Shown here in pieces: positions 1 to 6,278 of a stretch of DNA of 8,469 nucleotides. Position 1 is the first letter of the stretch. Each line of letters begins with the position of its first letter. The position numbers and the translations under genes are program-made. Below the pieces are notes generated by a model. It made no database searches. It was given only the letters and a program-made list of their open reading frames with translations, and had not been told where the DNA came from. This DNA is from an uncultured Mycoplasmatota bacterium (GTDB lineage: Bacteria; Bacillota_I; Bacilli_A; RF39; UBA660): NCBI GenBank assembly GCA_900552975.1, contig UWSL01000064.1, forward strand, positions 1 through 8,469. The letters are read 5' to 3'.

Positions 1-65
1 TCTTTAGGTAATCCATTTACTGACAAACCATTTTCATATTTAAAATAAGCAGATAAAAAATTCAT
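1..65 (-). CDS. mfd: Start of a gene that is probably mfd (transcription-repair coupling factor), cut by the window edge
   Basis: Only the first 21 codons are visible, beginning MNFLSAYFKYENGLSVNGLP and running off the left edge in frame. The ATG at 63-65 lies 7 nt after the end of pth and is preceded by a TAGGGG ribosome site (70-75) that overlaps the pth stop codon, so the gene is the next member of the same operon. In Bacillota the gene directly after pth is very often mfd, the helicase that removes stalled RNA polymerase and recruits UvrA. The short piece (an N-terminal helix and then a turn of the type 'isvnGL') is compatible with an Mfd N-terminus but not diagnostic. The identification therefore rests mainly on gene order. 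That a translated gene starts here is much more certain than its name. Confidence 0.5.
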   Translation of the reverse strand, partial: MNFLSAYFKYENGLSVNGLPK

Positions 66-72
66 AAAACCC

Positions 73-624
73 CTACTTTTTATTATATTTTTGCATACAT
101 TCTTGAATATCTGTATTGATAAATTCTTCTATTATTTCTTTATATAAATTTGTATTTTTCTTTAATTCGTCAACAATTTCTTTATTTATCTTTCCTAATA
201 CATAATCTTTAGTATCTACATTTTTCTTATTAGCTATACCTACTTTTAATCTTGGTATTTCATCAGTTCCTAAAGAAGAAATAATTGATTTTATTCCATT
301 ATGACCACCTGATGAGCTTTTATATTTTAATTTATATTTTAAAATTGGTAAATCTAAATCATCTTGAATAATTAAAACATCATTATGATCAATTTTAAAG
401 AAATCAGCATATTTTCTAACTGCATTTCCCGATAAATTCATAAAAGTGGTTGGTTTTAACAAAATTGTTTTAATACCATTAATATTAATTTCTTTATAAT
501 AACCATTAAATTTCTCTTTCCATCCGTCTTTGCCATAACAATTATCTAGTATTAGAAAACCAACATTGTGTCTAGTATATTCATATTCTTTTCCTGGATT
601 ACCTAATCCTACTATTAATTTCAT
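73..624 (-). CDS. pth: Peptidyl-tRNA hydrolase
   Basis: Cytosolic enzyme that cleaves the ester bond of peptidyl-tRNAs dropped by ribosomes, recycling the tRNA. At 183 residues it has normal bacterial Pth length. The family signature is intact: the N-terminal GLGNPG loop with Asn9, the TRHNVG motif with catalytic His19, FMNLSG with Asn63, the acidic QDDLDLP loop with Asp88, and SGGHNGIKSI with Asn109. These correspond to the E. coli residues Asn10, His20, Asn68, Asp93 and Asn114. The ATG at 622-624 directly abuts the trmN stop codon (TAG-ATG), and only a weak GTGAT-like ribosome site precedes it, so translation is probably coupled to trmN. It is followed after 7 nt by the probable mfd start. 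The pairing with mfd is common in Bacillota. Confidence 0.97.
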   Translation of the reverse strand: MKLIVGLGNPGKEYEYTRHNVGFLILDNCYGKDGWKEKFNGYYKEININGIKTILLKPTTFMNLSGNAVRKYADFFKIDHNDVLIIQDDLDLPILKYKLKYKSSSGGHNGIKSIISSLGTDEIPRLKVGIANKKNVDTKDYVLGKINKEIVDELKKNTNLYKEIIEEFINTDIQECMQKYNKK

Positions 625-1347
625 CTAATCACTACTTTCAAATATTCCTTTATAACTACGATGTTTTAAAATATCAACTGGTGGCATTACTTTTAAACTA
701 CCCATCTTGCCATTTTTAGTAGCTTTTATTAATACCATTATCGCTTCTTTTTGGTATCCAGCATAAACAAATTGTAGTTTTTTTACTTTAAAATTATATT
801 TAGCTAAACAATCTAAAATTTCTTCTAATCTATCACAGCGATGAACAATATACAATGGAGCTTTATTTTTTAAAATATATTTAGCCGCTGTCATCAAATC
901 TTCTAAATTCATTGCTATTTCATGACGCGCTATCGCTTTTTCTTCATCTTGGTTTATTAAAGAACTATTTTTATCATACTTAAAATATGGTGGATTACAG
1001 GTAACCGCGTCAACACTTTCAGGTAAAATAAACTCCAAAGATTCTGTTAAATTAGCATTTATTATGTTTATTTGCGACTCCAAATTATTTTCTCTAACAC
1101 TCATCCTAGCTAACTTATATATACTTTCTTGTAATTCAAAACCATATATACGTGAATTAGTTTTAGTTGATAAAATCAATGGAACTGGTGCATTTCCAGT
1201 ACAAAAATCTACTATAGTTCTAGTAGTTGGTTTTAATTCAACAAACTCAGCCAATAAAATTGAATCTAAAGAAAATTTAAACTTATCTTCATATTGATAT
1301 ATTTTTAATCCATCGTAATCAAACAAATCATTTAAAACACTTGCCAC
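625..1347 (-). CDS. trmN: tRNA1(Val) (adenine(37)-N6)-methyltransferase family protein (YabB/YfiC-like)
   Basis: S-adenosylmethionine-dependent methyltransferase of the YabB/YfiC family, whose E. coli member makes N6-methyladenosine at position 37 of tRNA1(Val). In the 240 residues I see the SAM-binding motif I at about 45-57 (VDFCTGNAPVPLI), the acidic ribose-contact residue Glu71 (GFELQ), and the catalytic amino-methyltransferase motif NPPYF at 118-122. The family's typical AIARHE and FVY...EA segments follow. The reading frame starts with GTG at 1345-1347, inside the end of ricT (20-nt overlap). An AAAGGAG ribosome site lies at 1361-1367, giving an unusually long 13-nt spacing. An ATT codon is the only in-frame codon between an upstream TAG and this GTG. 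No ATG lies near, so GTG is the best choice. The tRNA target is inferred from the family; the methyltransferase fold is clear. Confidence 0.9.
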   Translation of the reverse strand: MASVLNDLFDYDGLKIYQYEDKFKFSLDSILLAEFVELKPTTRTIVDFCTGNAPVPLILSTKTNSRIYGFELQESIYKLARMSVRENNLESQINIINANLTESLEFILPESVDAVTCNPPYFKYDKNSSLINQDEEKAIARHEIAMNLEDLMTAAKYILKNKAPLYIVHRCDRLEEILDCLAKYNFKVKKLQFVYAGYQKEAIMVLIKATKNGKMGSLKVMPPVDILKHRSYKGIFESSD

Positions 1348-2125
1348 AATCTACTTCAAACTCCTTTATTATTCCATCTAAATCTACTTTATATTTTCTA
1401 TTTAAAATGTCTACACTAACAACTTTAGCACTTGTTCCATCTACTTTTATCGTTTGACCTACTGTTGGCATTCCTTTACTACATCTTGTGTATTCTTCAT
1501 CTTCATAAGTCAAACAACACAATAATCGACCACATACCCCATTAATTTTTGACGGATTTAATGCGATATTTTGATTTTTAGCCATATTCATTGTAACTGA
1601 ATCAATATGATTTAAAAAAGTCGAACAACAAAGAGGACGACCACATTGCCCTAATCCACATATAGTTCGTGCTTTATCACGAGCACCAATTTGACGTAGT
1701 TCAATTCTTGTTTTATAAATAGATGCTAATTTTTTAGCTAAATCTCTAAAATCTACTCTTTCATCCGCAATAAAATTAAACAATAATTGTTTTTTATCTA
1801 GGGTATAAGTTGCATCTAAAAGATTCATTTTTAAATTCAATTCTTTTGCTAAACCTTTTGCTTTGTCTAAAGCTTTGCTAGCTAATCCCAAATTAGTAAC
1901 ATAAGAATCATAGTCTTCATCTGTAGCTATCCTCAAAATATTCTTCATTTCTTCAATTGCAATATTCAATTTTTCTTCTTCAATTCTATGTACTACTTTT
2001 CCATACTGGATACCTTTTTCAGTACTAACTACAACATTAGTATTATCTTCAATTATTAAATCATTGCCATTAAAATAATAAACTTTTCCTTCATTTTTTA
2101 AAACTACACCATAAACATTATTCAT
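1328..2125 (-). CDS. ricT: RicT (YaaT), PSP1-domain subunit of the Ric complex
   Basis: Homologue of B. subtilis RicT/YaaT. With RicA and RicF it forms an iron-sulfur complex that adjusts RNase Y in mRNA maturation and affects competence, biofilm and sporulation there. The 265-residue protein has the PSP1 core, including the segment ELRQIGARDKARTICGLGQC at about 142-161. It carries the family's cysteines: Cys156, 161, 166, 167, 198, 203, 204 and 215 (motifs CGLGQCGRPLCC and CGRLLCC), consistent with Fe-S cluster binding. An extra CGKC pair (260, 263) sits at the C-terminus. The ATG at 2123-2125 overlaps the end of holB by 8 nt and is preceded by GAGG at good spacing. The gene ends in TGA. Position between holB and trmN matches the B. 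subtilis order holB-yaaT-yabA-yabB, but yabA is absent here. RicA and RicF are not in this window. Confidence 0.95.
   Translation of the reverse strand: MNNVYGVVLKNEGKVYYFNGNDLIIEDNTNVVVSTEKGIQYGKVVHRIEEEKLNIAIEEMKNILRIATDEDYDSYVTNLGLASKALDKAKGLAKELNLKMNLLDATYTLDKKQLLFNFIADERVDFRDLAKKLASIYKTRIELRQIGARDKARTICGLGQCGRPLCCSTFLNHIDSVTMNMAKNQNIALNPSKINGVCGRLLCCLTYEDEEYTRCSKGMPTVGQTIKVDGTSAKVVSVDILNRKYKVDLDGIIKEFEVDCGKCFK
1361..1367 (-). promoter_or_regulatory. Ribosome-binding site of trmN, inside ricT
   Basis: AAAGGAG on the minus strand within the last codons of ricT. It is the only good Shine-Dalgarno near the trmN start and supports the GTG at 1345-1347, although the 13-nt spacing is longer than usual. 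Confidence 0.6.
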
Positions 2126-2948
2126 AGTATTTCCTCATTTCAATTACAAACTTATCTAAAATCAATTCAATATTCCCATTACTATTTATATATTTTAATA
2201 TTTTTTCCAAAAGTTCCAATACTTTTATCATATTATTCTTACTAATTTTATTAAAAACTTCTATCTCACAAGTTACTTTAAAAGTACAAATATCACTAAC
2301 GTAAATAAATAATTTATTAAAAAATAGTTGCCACTCTATCCTATCATTAAATTGTTTACTCATAACATTTTTATTATATAATAGATCATCTTTATTTTGA
2401 TAAATGTTATTAAAATATTCATTAAATAAAAGAATATCATTTTCGTCATATACTTTTTTTATATCTTCATAAGACATTGAAAAATTTTGACATCTACTTC
2501 TTATTGTAGAAATAACATTCATTTTATTATTTGTTATAAAAAAACCAATTATATTATCGTTAGGTTCTTCTAAAAATTTTAAAATGGTATTTGCACTTGA
2601 ATCATTAAAATGGTCACAATCATGTACAATATATATATTATAACGTGAAAAAACAGGTTTTGAACTAAATCTTTCCATCATTTCTAGTATTTGATTCTTT
2701 TTTATAAAATTACCATCTGGTCTTATTTCAATTAAACTAGGTAAATTACCAGCATCTATAAGATTACAAAGATTGCAATCTTTCTGACACTCTTCAGAAT
2801 ATTCATAAGGACAATTTAATAACTTTATAAGTTGAATTAAATCCTTATAACATTCTAATGAATCATTAGTTTCAAGTAAAAAAGCATGAGCTAACTTATT
2901 CTCATGGTAACTTTTTAAAATATTATCAAATTTACTACATTTAAACAA
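2118..2948 (-). CDS. holB: DNA polymerase III subunit delta prime
   Basis: Clamp-loader subunit that works with delta and the DnaX subunits to place the sliding clamp on primed DNA. The 276 residues begin with the family-like FDNILKS...AHAFLLE segment. Four zinc-site cysteines follow at 46, 54, 58 and 61. The Walker A region is degenerate (LLETNDSLECYKD), as expected for a delta prime that does not hydrolyse ATP. IYIVHDCDHF near 105-114 replaces the Walker B motif, and NTILKFLEEP (120-129) and the SRCQNF motif (151-156) are diagnostic. The reading frame begins with TTG at 2946-2948, which has an AGGA ribosome site 9 nt upstream overlapping the stop codon of the preceding gene. No ATG lies near the N-terminus, so a TTG start is likely. 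The C-terminal collar half is divergent, which is usual for this protein. Confidence 0.93.
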   Translation of the reverse strand: MFKCSKFDNILKSYHENKLAHAFLLETNDSLECYKDLIQLIKLLNCPYEYSEECQKDCNLCNLIDAGNLPSLIEIRPDGNFIKKNQILEMMERFSSKPVFSRYNIYIVHDCDHFNDSSANTILKFLEEPNDNIIGFFITNNKMNVISTIRSRCQNFSMSYEDIKKVYDENDILLFNEYFNNIYQNKDDLLYNKNVMSKQFNDRIEWQLFFNKLFIYVSDICTFKVTCEIEVFNKISKNNMIKVLELLEKILKYINSNGNIELILDKFVIEMRKYYE

Positions 2949-2959
2949 ACTATCACATC

Positions 2960-3142
2960 CTAAATAAATAACTTAAAGATTATCATGGCCATCATTCCAA
3001 AAATCCCCAAAAATGAACTTAAAAATATAGAAAAAGCATTGATAGGAATATTAAAATCAATATTTGAAAAAACAATATTTAAGCTATATAAAGAAAAAAA
3101 ACCTAAACATATTTTTTTAATAATTTTAAATATAACTTTCAT
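2960..3142 (-). CDS. bofA: Small BofA-family membrane protein (pro-sigma-K processing inhibitor family)
   Basis: A 60-residue, highly hydrophobic protein. A short basic N-terminus (MKVIFKIIKK) is followed by a first membrane segment (about 12-28) and a second (about 36-59). Between and into the second helix lies IDFNIPINAFSIFLSSFLGI, which matches the BofA pattern 'hIPIN...hhxGhhGhxGhhhh'. In spore formers BofA holds the SpoIVFB protease inactive in the outer forespore membrane. In B. subtilis bofA lies just downstream of recR, as here, which strongly supports the call. I take the ATG at 3140-3142, because AGG of the ribosome site is 7 nt away; the TTG codon directly before it (3143-3145) would be only 4 nt away. 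Whether this organism sporulates cannot be seen, so the role may differ. Confidence 0.75.
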   Translation of the reverse strand: MKVIFKIIKKICLGFFSLYSLNIVFSNIDFNIPINAFSIFLSSFLGIFGMMAMIIFKLFI

Positions 3143-3145
3143 CAA

Positions 3146-3152
3146 ATCACCT
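3146..3152 (-). promoter_or_regulatory. Ribosome-binding site of the bofA-like gene
   Basis: AGGTGAT on the minus strand, complementary to the 16S 3' end. Its spacing favours the ATG at 3140-3142 over the adjacent TTG at 3143-3145 as the start codon. Confidence 0.6.
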
Positions 3153-3179
3153 ACAAAAAAATATGTTTAATTATAAAAA

Positions 3180-3779
3180 TTATGAAAGATATTTTCTATC
3201 ACTTAAAGCACGATCTAGCGTAAGCTCATCTAAATAATCAATTTCTGTTCCCATTGGAATACCATAAGATAATCTAGATATAGCAACATTTTTGCCTTCA
3301 AATATTTTTTTCAAGTATAAAGTTGTCGTTTCGCCTTCGATAGTAGACTTTAAAGCTATAATTATTTCTGGTTTTTCTAATTTTTCTACTCTTCTCACCA
3401 AACTAGCTATATTAATATCTTCAGGATTAATATCATCTATCGGTGAAATCAATCCATTCAAAACATGGTATACTCCATTATAATTTCCTACTTTTTCAAA
3501 AGCAAAAACACTTTTATAGTCTTCTAAAACACATATTACATTGCGATTTCTCAATGGATTACTACAAATATTACACAATTCATCTTCTGTAATATGACCA
3601 CATTCCTTACATGGATGTAACTTTTCACGAGAATTCACCAATGAAGAAGAAAAATTATTTACATCATCTAAAGTCATATCTAAAACAGAAAGTGCTAATC
3701 TTTCAGCACTTTTTTCACCTATTCCTGGTAATTTTCTAAATGAATTTATTAAATCTAACAATACTTTAGGATAAGCCAT
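3180..3779 (-). CDS. recR: Recombination mediator RecR
   Basis: RecR works with RecO (and RecF) to load RecA onto SSB-coated single-stranded DNA during gap repair. The protein is 199 residues, the standard length. It shows the N-terminal helix-hairpin-helix (FRKLPGIGEKSAERLAL, about 14-30), the four-cysteine zinc finger (Cys57, 60, 69, 72), and the Toprim domain beginning ICVLEDYKSV (82-91). The conserved C-terminal SRLSYGIPMGTEIDYLDELT segment spans 168-187. The ATG at 3777-3779 overlaps the ebfC stop in a TAATG junction, so translation is probably coupled. The ebfC-recR pair after dnaX is one of the best conserved gene clusters in bacteria. Confidence 0.98.
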   Translation of the reverse strand: MAYPKVLLDLINSFRKLPGIGEKSAERLALSVLDMTLDDVNNFSSSLVNSREKLHPCKECGHITEDELCNICSNPLRNRNVICVLEDYKSVFAFEKVGNYNGVYHVLNGLISPIDDINPEDINIASLVRRVEKLEKPEIIIALKSTIEGETTTLYLKKIFEGKNVAISRLSYGIPMGTEIDYLDELTLDRALSDRKYLS

Positions 3780-4075
3780 TACAATAAACCACTTAATTTA
3801 CCATATGATCCTAGCATAGATGAAGTTTCATCATCAATCTTTTTTAAAGCATCATTCATAGCTAAAACTATCATATCTTGTAAAATTTCTTTATCTTCTT
3901 CTTCAAGAGCACCTTCAGCCTTAATTTTTACTGATAAAACCTTTTTACTTCCACTTAATTCAACGTCTACTAATTCTGATGAACCAACAAATTTTTTCTT
4001 ATCTAATTCTTCTTTCTTTTTAGTTAACTCCTTTTCCATTCTTTGTGCTTGTTGCATAATTGCTTGCATATTCAT
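3779..4075 (-). CDS. ebfC: YbaB/EbfC family nucleoid-associated DNA-binding protein
   Basis: Small dimeric DNA-binding protein of the YbaB/EbfC family, associated with the nucleoid and found between dnaX and recR. The 98 residues have the expected form: a long, charged N-terminal helix (QAIMQQAQRMEKELTKKKEE), a central beta sheet with GSSELVDVELSGSKKVLSVKI, and a C-terminal helix ending in a glycine- and leucine-rich tail (GSYGKLSGLL). A GAAGGA ribosome site precedes the ATG at 4073-4075 by about 6 nt; Met3 is an alternative start with poorer spacing. The stop overlaps the recR start by one base. Its exact cellular role is not settled in any species. Confidence 0.95.
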   Translation of the reverse strand: MNMQAIMQQAQRMEKELTKKKEELDKKKFVGSSELVDVELSGSKKVLSVKIKAEGALEEEDKEILQDMIVLAMNDALKKIDDETSSMLGSYGKLSGLL

Positions 4076-4094
4076 AAAAATTCCTTCTTTCTAT

Positions 4095-5753
4095 CTATTC
4101 TACTTCAAATGAACCAAAAATTTCTCTAGCTACATCTTCAATATCAGAAGATGGCATAATTGTTTGTTCTTCCTTTTTTTCGTCAGAACCTTTTGCTTCA
4201 TCTATATAATTATATTTTATTTGATTATGAAGATTTAATCTATATTTTTCTACTTCTTTTTTCCATAATTCACTATCTATAGCTGCAAATTTCATGCATT
4301 TTGAAGAATATTCCTCATAAAATTTTTCTAAAGTATTAATATTATCATTTATTAAAGAATTAGTTGTATCAACTTTACTCTGAATTAATACATACTCATT
4401 TGATGCTGCCAAAATAGAAGTATCAGCTAATAAGGAAACTAAATTACGATCTTTTAACATTAAATAATTCATAAAATCAACCCATGAAGAAGTAATATCC
4501 ATTTTCTCTTTTTTTGAAGCTGAAACAAAACAATTATTTATTCTTATTTCTGTTGAGAAATAATTTGGCTTGTTAATAACTGTGGTGCTTTCGCTTTTTT
4601 TATCAAGAATGTTACTAAAATCTTTTGATGAACTTAAATCACTGGATTTATCGATATTATCAGTCTTTTTTTCTGAAATATTTTTATTTCCCGAGTTGAT
4701 TATACTAATATTTTGCTCATTTTTTTCATCATTTGAAGTATATTTTAATAAAACCATTTCAATCAAAATATATGGATCAACATTAATATTTATATTACAT
4801 AAACAATCATTCAAATCAACAATCATTTTATAAATATCTTCAAAATAAAAATCATACTTACATTTTCCCAACTTTATATCAATAGCACATTTTCTCAATT
4901 CTAAAATTAATTTTTCTACAAAAACCGCATAATTAGTTCCACTATTTTTAACATTTTCTACTAAGGAAATTAATTTTTCTATATTATTTCCCAAAATACT
5001 ATCTAATATTTCATCTATCTTCTCAATAGACACAGAGCCGAAATTACTAGATACTTCTTTTAAAGTTATATTATTTCCCAAGCTTGCCAATTGATCAAGC
5101 ATACCTAAAGCATCACGCATACCACCAGCACTAATTAAAGCAATTTCTTTAATTGCATCTTCTTCAATAGCTATTTTTTCTATTTCAGAAATATATTTTA
5201 ATCTTTCAATAATTGCAGGCAGATTTACAGGTTTAAAATCAAATCTTTGACAACGAGATAAGATTGTTATTGGAACATCTTGAATATCAGTTGTAGCTAA
5301 TATAAAGACAACATGAGAAGGTGGTTCTTCTAAAGTTAACAATAAAGCATTAAAAGCACTTGCAGTTAACATATGAACTTCATCTATAATATAAACTTTA
5401 TACTTTAAAGATGATGGAACTAATTTGACATTGTTAATAAGTTCCCTTATTTCATCTACTCCATTATTAGAAGCCGCATCAATTTCTATAATATCTGGAC
5501 TTTCTTTAAAAGCCAAACAAGAACTACACTTATTACAAGGATTTCCATTAACTGGATGCTCACAATTTAAAGCTTTGGCAAAAATTTTTGCTGTACTTGT
5601 TTTTCCAGTTCCACGGGGACCTGTAAAAATATAAGCATGGGCATTTTTTCCACTAATAATCGAATTTTTAAGCATCGATATGGTATATTCTTGTCCTACT
5701 ACATTTTCAAAATCACTAGGTCTATATTTACGATACAAAACTTTATACGCCAT
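4095..5753 (-). CDS. dnaX: DNA polymerase III subunits tau and possibly gamma
   Basis: ATPase core of the replicative clamp loader. The 552 residues contain Walker A GPRGTGKT (45-52), zinc-site cysteines 64, 73, 76 and 79, Walker B YIIDEVHML (121-129), LEEPP (141-145), sensor 1 ATTDIQ, and the SRC motif (166-168). Sensor 2 follows as GGMRDALGMLDQ, and the collar domain ends near 340. A Ser/Lys/Asp-rich linker follows (about 340-400), then a tau-type C-terminal domain starting near RINNCFVSASKKEK. The ATG at 5751-5753 has an ideal AGGAGG site 7 nt upstream. The gene has its own extended -10 promoter. Several in-frame A-tracts in and after the linker could allow a shorter gamma-like product by frameshifting; this is inferred only. 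It is the first gene of the tight array down to the left edge. Confidence 0.98.
   Translation of the reverse strand: MAYKVLYRKYRPSDFENVVGQEYTISMLKNSIISGKNAHAYIFTGPRGTGKTSTAKIFAKALNCEHPVNGNPCNKCSSCLAFKESPDIIEIDAASNNGVDEIRELINNVKLVPSSLKYKVYIIDEVHMLTASAFNALLLTLEEPPSHVVFILATTDIQDVPITILSRCQRFDFKPVNLPAIIERLKYISEIEKIAIEEDAIKEIALISAGGMRDALGMLDQLASLGNNITLKEVSSNFGSVSIEKIDEILDSILGNNIEKLISLVENVKNSGTNYAVFVEKLILELRKCAIDIKLGKCKYDFYFEDIYKMIVDLNDCLCNININVDPYILIEMVLLKYTSNDEKNEQNISIINSGNKNISEKKTDNIDKSSDLSSSKDFSNILDKKSESTTVINKPNYFSTEIRINNCFVSASKKEKMDITSSWVDFMNYLMLKDRNLVSLLADTSILAASNEYVLIQSKVDTTNSLINDNINTLEKFYEEYSSKCMKFAAIDSELWKKEVEKYRLNLHNQIKYNYIDEAKGSDEKKEEQTIMPSSDIEDVAREIFGSFEVE
4657..4672 (-). other. Candidate -1 frameshift site in the dnaX linker
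   Basis: Codons 361-363 read GAA AAA AAG, so the heptamer A AAA AAG lies in the same phase as the known E. coli dnaX slippery site. A -1 slip would add one Asp codon and then meet TGA and TAA in tandem. This would give a 364-residue product that keeps the full clamp-loader core (which ends near residue 340) and loses the tau domain. No clear stimulating stem-loop or upstream Shine-Dalgarno was recognised, and A-tracts are common in such AT-rich DNA. Confidence 0.35.
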
Positions 5754-5760
5754 AATTAAA

Positions 5761-5766
5761 CCTCCT
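5761..5766 (-). promoter_or_regulatory. Ribosome-binding site of dnaX
   Basis: Full-consensus AGGAGG on the minus strand, 7 nt before the dnaX ATG. The predicted transcription start is next to it, so it would sit almost at the 5' end of the transcript. Confidence 0.8.
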
Positions 5767-5773
5767 GTTGATA

Positions 5774-5782
5774 ATTATAACA
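5774..5782 (-). promoter_or_regulatory. Extended -10 promoter for dnaX
   Basis: The minus strand reads TGTTATAAT, a perfect TGn extended -10 with a consensus TATAAT hexamer. No good -35 is present at 16-18 nt, which is typical of extended -10 promoters. Transcription would start near 5767, leaving a leader of about 14 nt that is little more than the AGGAGG site. It would drive dnaX and the genes downstream of it. Confidence 0.6.
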
Positions 5783-5783
5783 T

Positions 5784-5814
5784 AAAAAAAGAGGTTTATT
5801 TAACCAATTACCTC
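5784..5814 (-). terminator. Weak intrinsic terminator at the end of tadA
   Basis: A GAGGT/ACCTC stem (5810-5814 with 5791-5795), with three more possible A-T pairs inside, is followed by seven U (5790-5784). It overlaps the last codons of tadA and ends just before the dnaX promoter. The stem is short, so some readthrough into dnaX is likely. Confidence 0.45.
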
Positions 5815-6245
5815 AAATTAGTAAAAAAATTTGTTAATAAATCATGAAATTTCAAAATAATTAAATCATAATTTTGAATATTTCTTTCAGAAATCTTAAT
5901 GTATTTATTATTTTGATCTATTTGCTTATTTTTTTCTAATAAATAATAAACTTCATCAACTCTTGAATGTTCAATAACTAGTTTGCATAAATCACAAGGA
6001 TGTAAAGTAACAAGCATTTTGTACCCATTCAACCGCCAATCTTTTATTTTTTTTTCAGCTTTAATTATAGCATTTATTTCAGCATGACCTAAAATATTAT
6101 GCTTTTTTTGACGATTATTACAAGAATGACTTATAATTTTTCCATTTTTATCAAAAATAATTGCACTAACAGGTATTTCTCCTCTACTAAAAGCTTTTTT
6201 TGCATCTTTATATAAAATATTTAAGATATTTTTATCAAATTTCAT
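5808..6245 (-). CDS. tadA: TadA-like tRNA adenosine deaminase, divergent
   Basis: Zinc-dependent deaminase of the cytidine deaminase fold. TadA converts A34 to inosine in tRNA-Arg(ACG). The 145 residues contain the catalytic HAE motif (His54-Ala-Glu56) and PCDLC with zinc ligands Cys84 and Cys87. DWRLNGYKMLVTL (69-81) corresponds to the TadA signature NWRLxG...LYVTLEPC. Unusual points: the normally conserved Glu of TLEPC is His82, the AGAI segment after PCxxC is KLVI, and the usual DPKAGA stretch is missing. The fold is certain, the tRNA role likely. The start is the ATG at 6243-6245 with a GGGTGAT ribosome site; the open frame continues upstream through the SRP RNA and that part is not coding. 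The tadA-SRP RNA-dnaX neighbourhood is known in Bacillus, but here the SRP RNA precedes tadA. Confidence 0.85.
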   Translation of the reverse strand: MKFDKNILNILYKDAKKAFSRGEIPVSAIIFDKNGKIISHSCNNRQKKHNILGHAEINAIIKAEKKIKDWRLNGYKMLVTLHPCDLCKLVIEHSRVDEVYYLLEKNKQIDQNNKYIKISERNIQNYDLIILKFHDLLTNFFTNLR

Positions 6246-6248
6246 AAA

Positions 6249-6255
6249 ATCACCC
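6249..6255 (-). promoter_or_regulatory. Ribosome-binding site of tadA
   Basis: GGGTGAT on the minus strand, 7 nt from its GGG to the ATG at 6243-6245. It fixes the tadA start and excludes the long upstream extension of the reading frame. It begins only three bases after the U-run of the SRP RNA terminator. Confidence 0.7.
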
Positions 6256-6257
6256 AG

Positions 6258-6278
6258 AAAAAAAAGTGCACACAAATA
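6258..6278 (-). terminator. Intrinsic terminator of the SRP RNA
   Basis: The 3' arm of the SRP RNA terminal helix (UAUUUGU plus UGCAC, 6278-6266) pairs with the 5' arm at 6325-6336 and is followed directly by eight U (6265-6258). The RNA's own closing helix thus acts as the terminator. tadA transcription must pass through it unless an unseen promoter exists. Confidence 0.75.

Noticed and set aside
424..437. Noc-site-like ATTTCCCGATAAAT inside pth
   Set aside because: It differs from the NBS consensus at both central GG positions, so the palindrome is broken, and it lies in well conserved coding sequence (FMNLSGNAV).
1064..1297. Plus-strand open frames opposite trmN, recR, dnaX and gyrA
   Set aside because: Each lies within a clearly conserved minus-strand gene, has no ribosome site or family pattern, and reflects low stop-codon density on the opposite strand.
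1328..1330. Mycoplasma-type code with TGA as tryptophan
   Set aside because: Conserved tryptophans in pth and dnaX use TGG, all proteins are full length with TGA as stop, and ricT ends in TGA at the expected length.
3170..3175. TATAAT between recR and the bofA-like gene as an internal promoter
   Set aside because: No TG extension and no recognisable -35 at 16-18 nt. TATAAT is expected often in such AT-rich DNA.
4684..4698. ATTTCCCGAG half site resembling the Noc palindrome in dnaX
   Set aside because: Only the left half matches; several mismatches on the right.
5766..5774. TTATCAACA on the minus strand between the dnaX -10 and ribosome site, resembling a DnaA box
   Set aside because: One mismatch at a conserved position of TTATNCACA, and the sequence is explained by the promoter end and AGGAGG site. 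DnaA control of dnaX is possible but unsupported.
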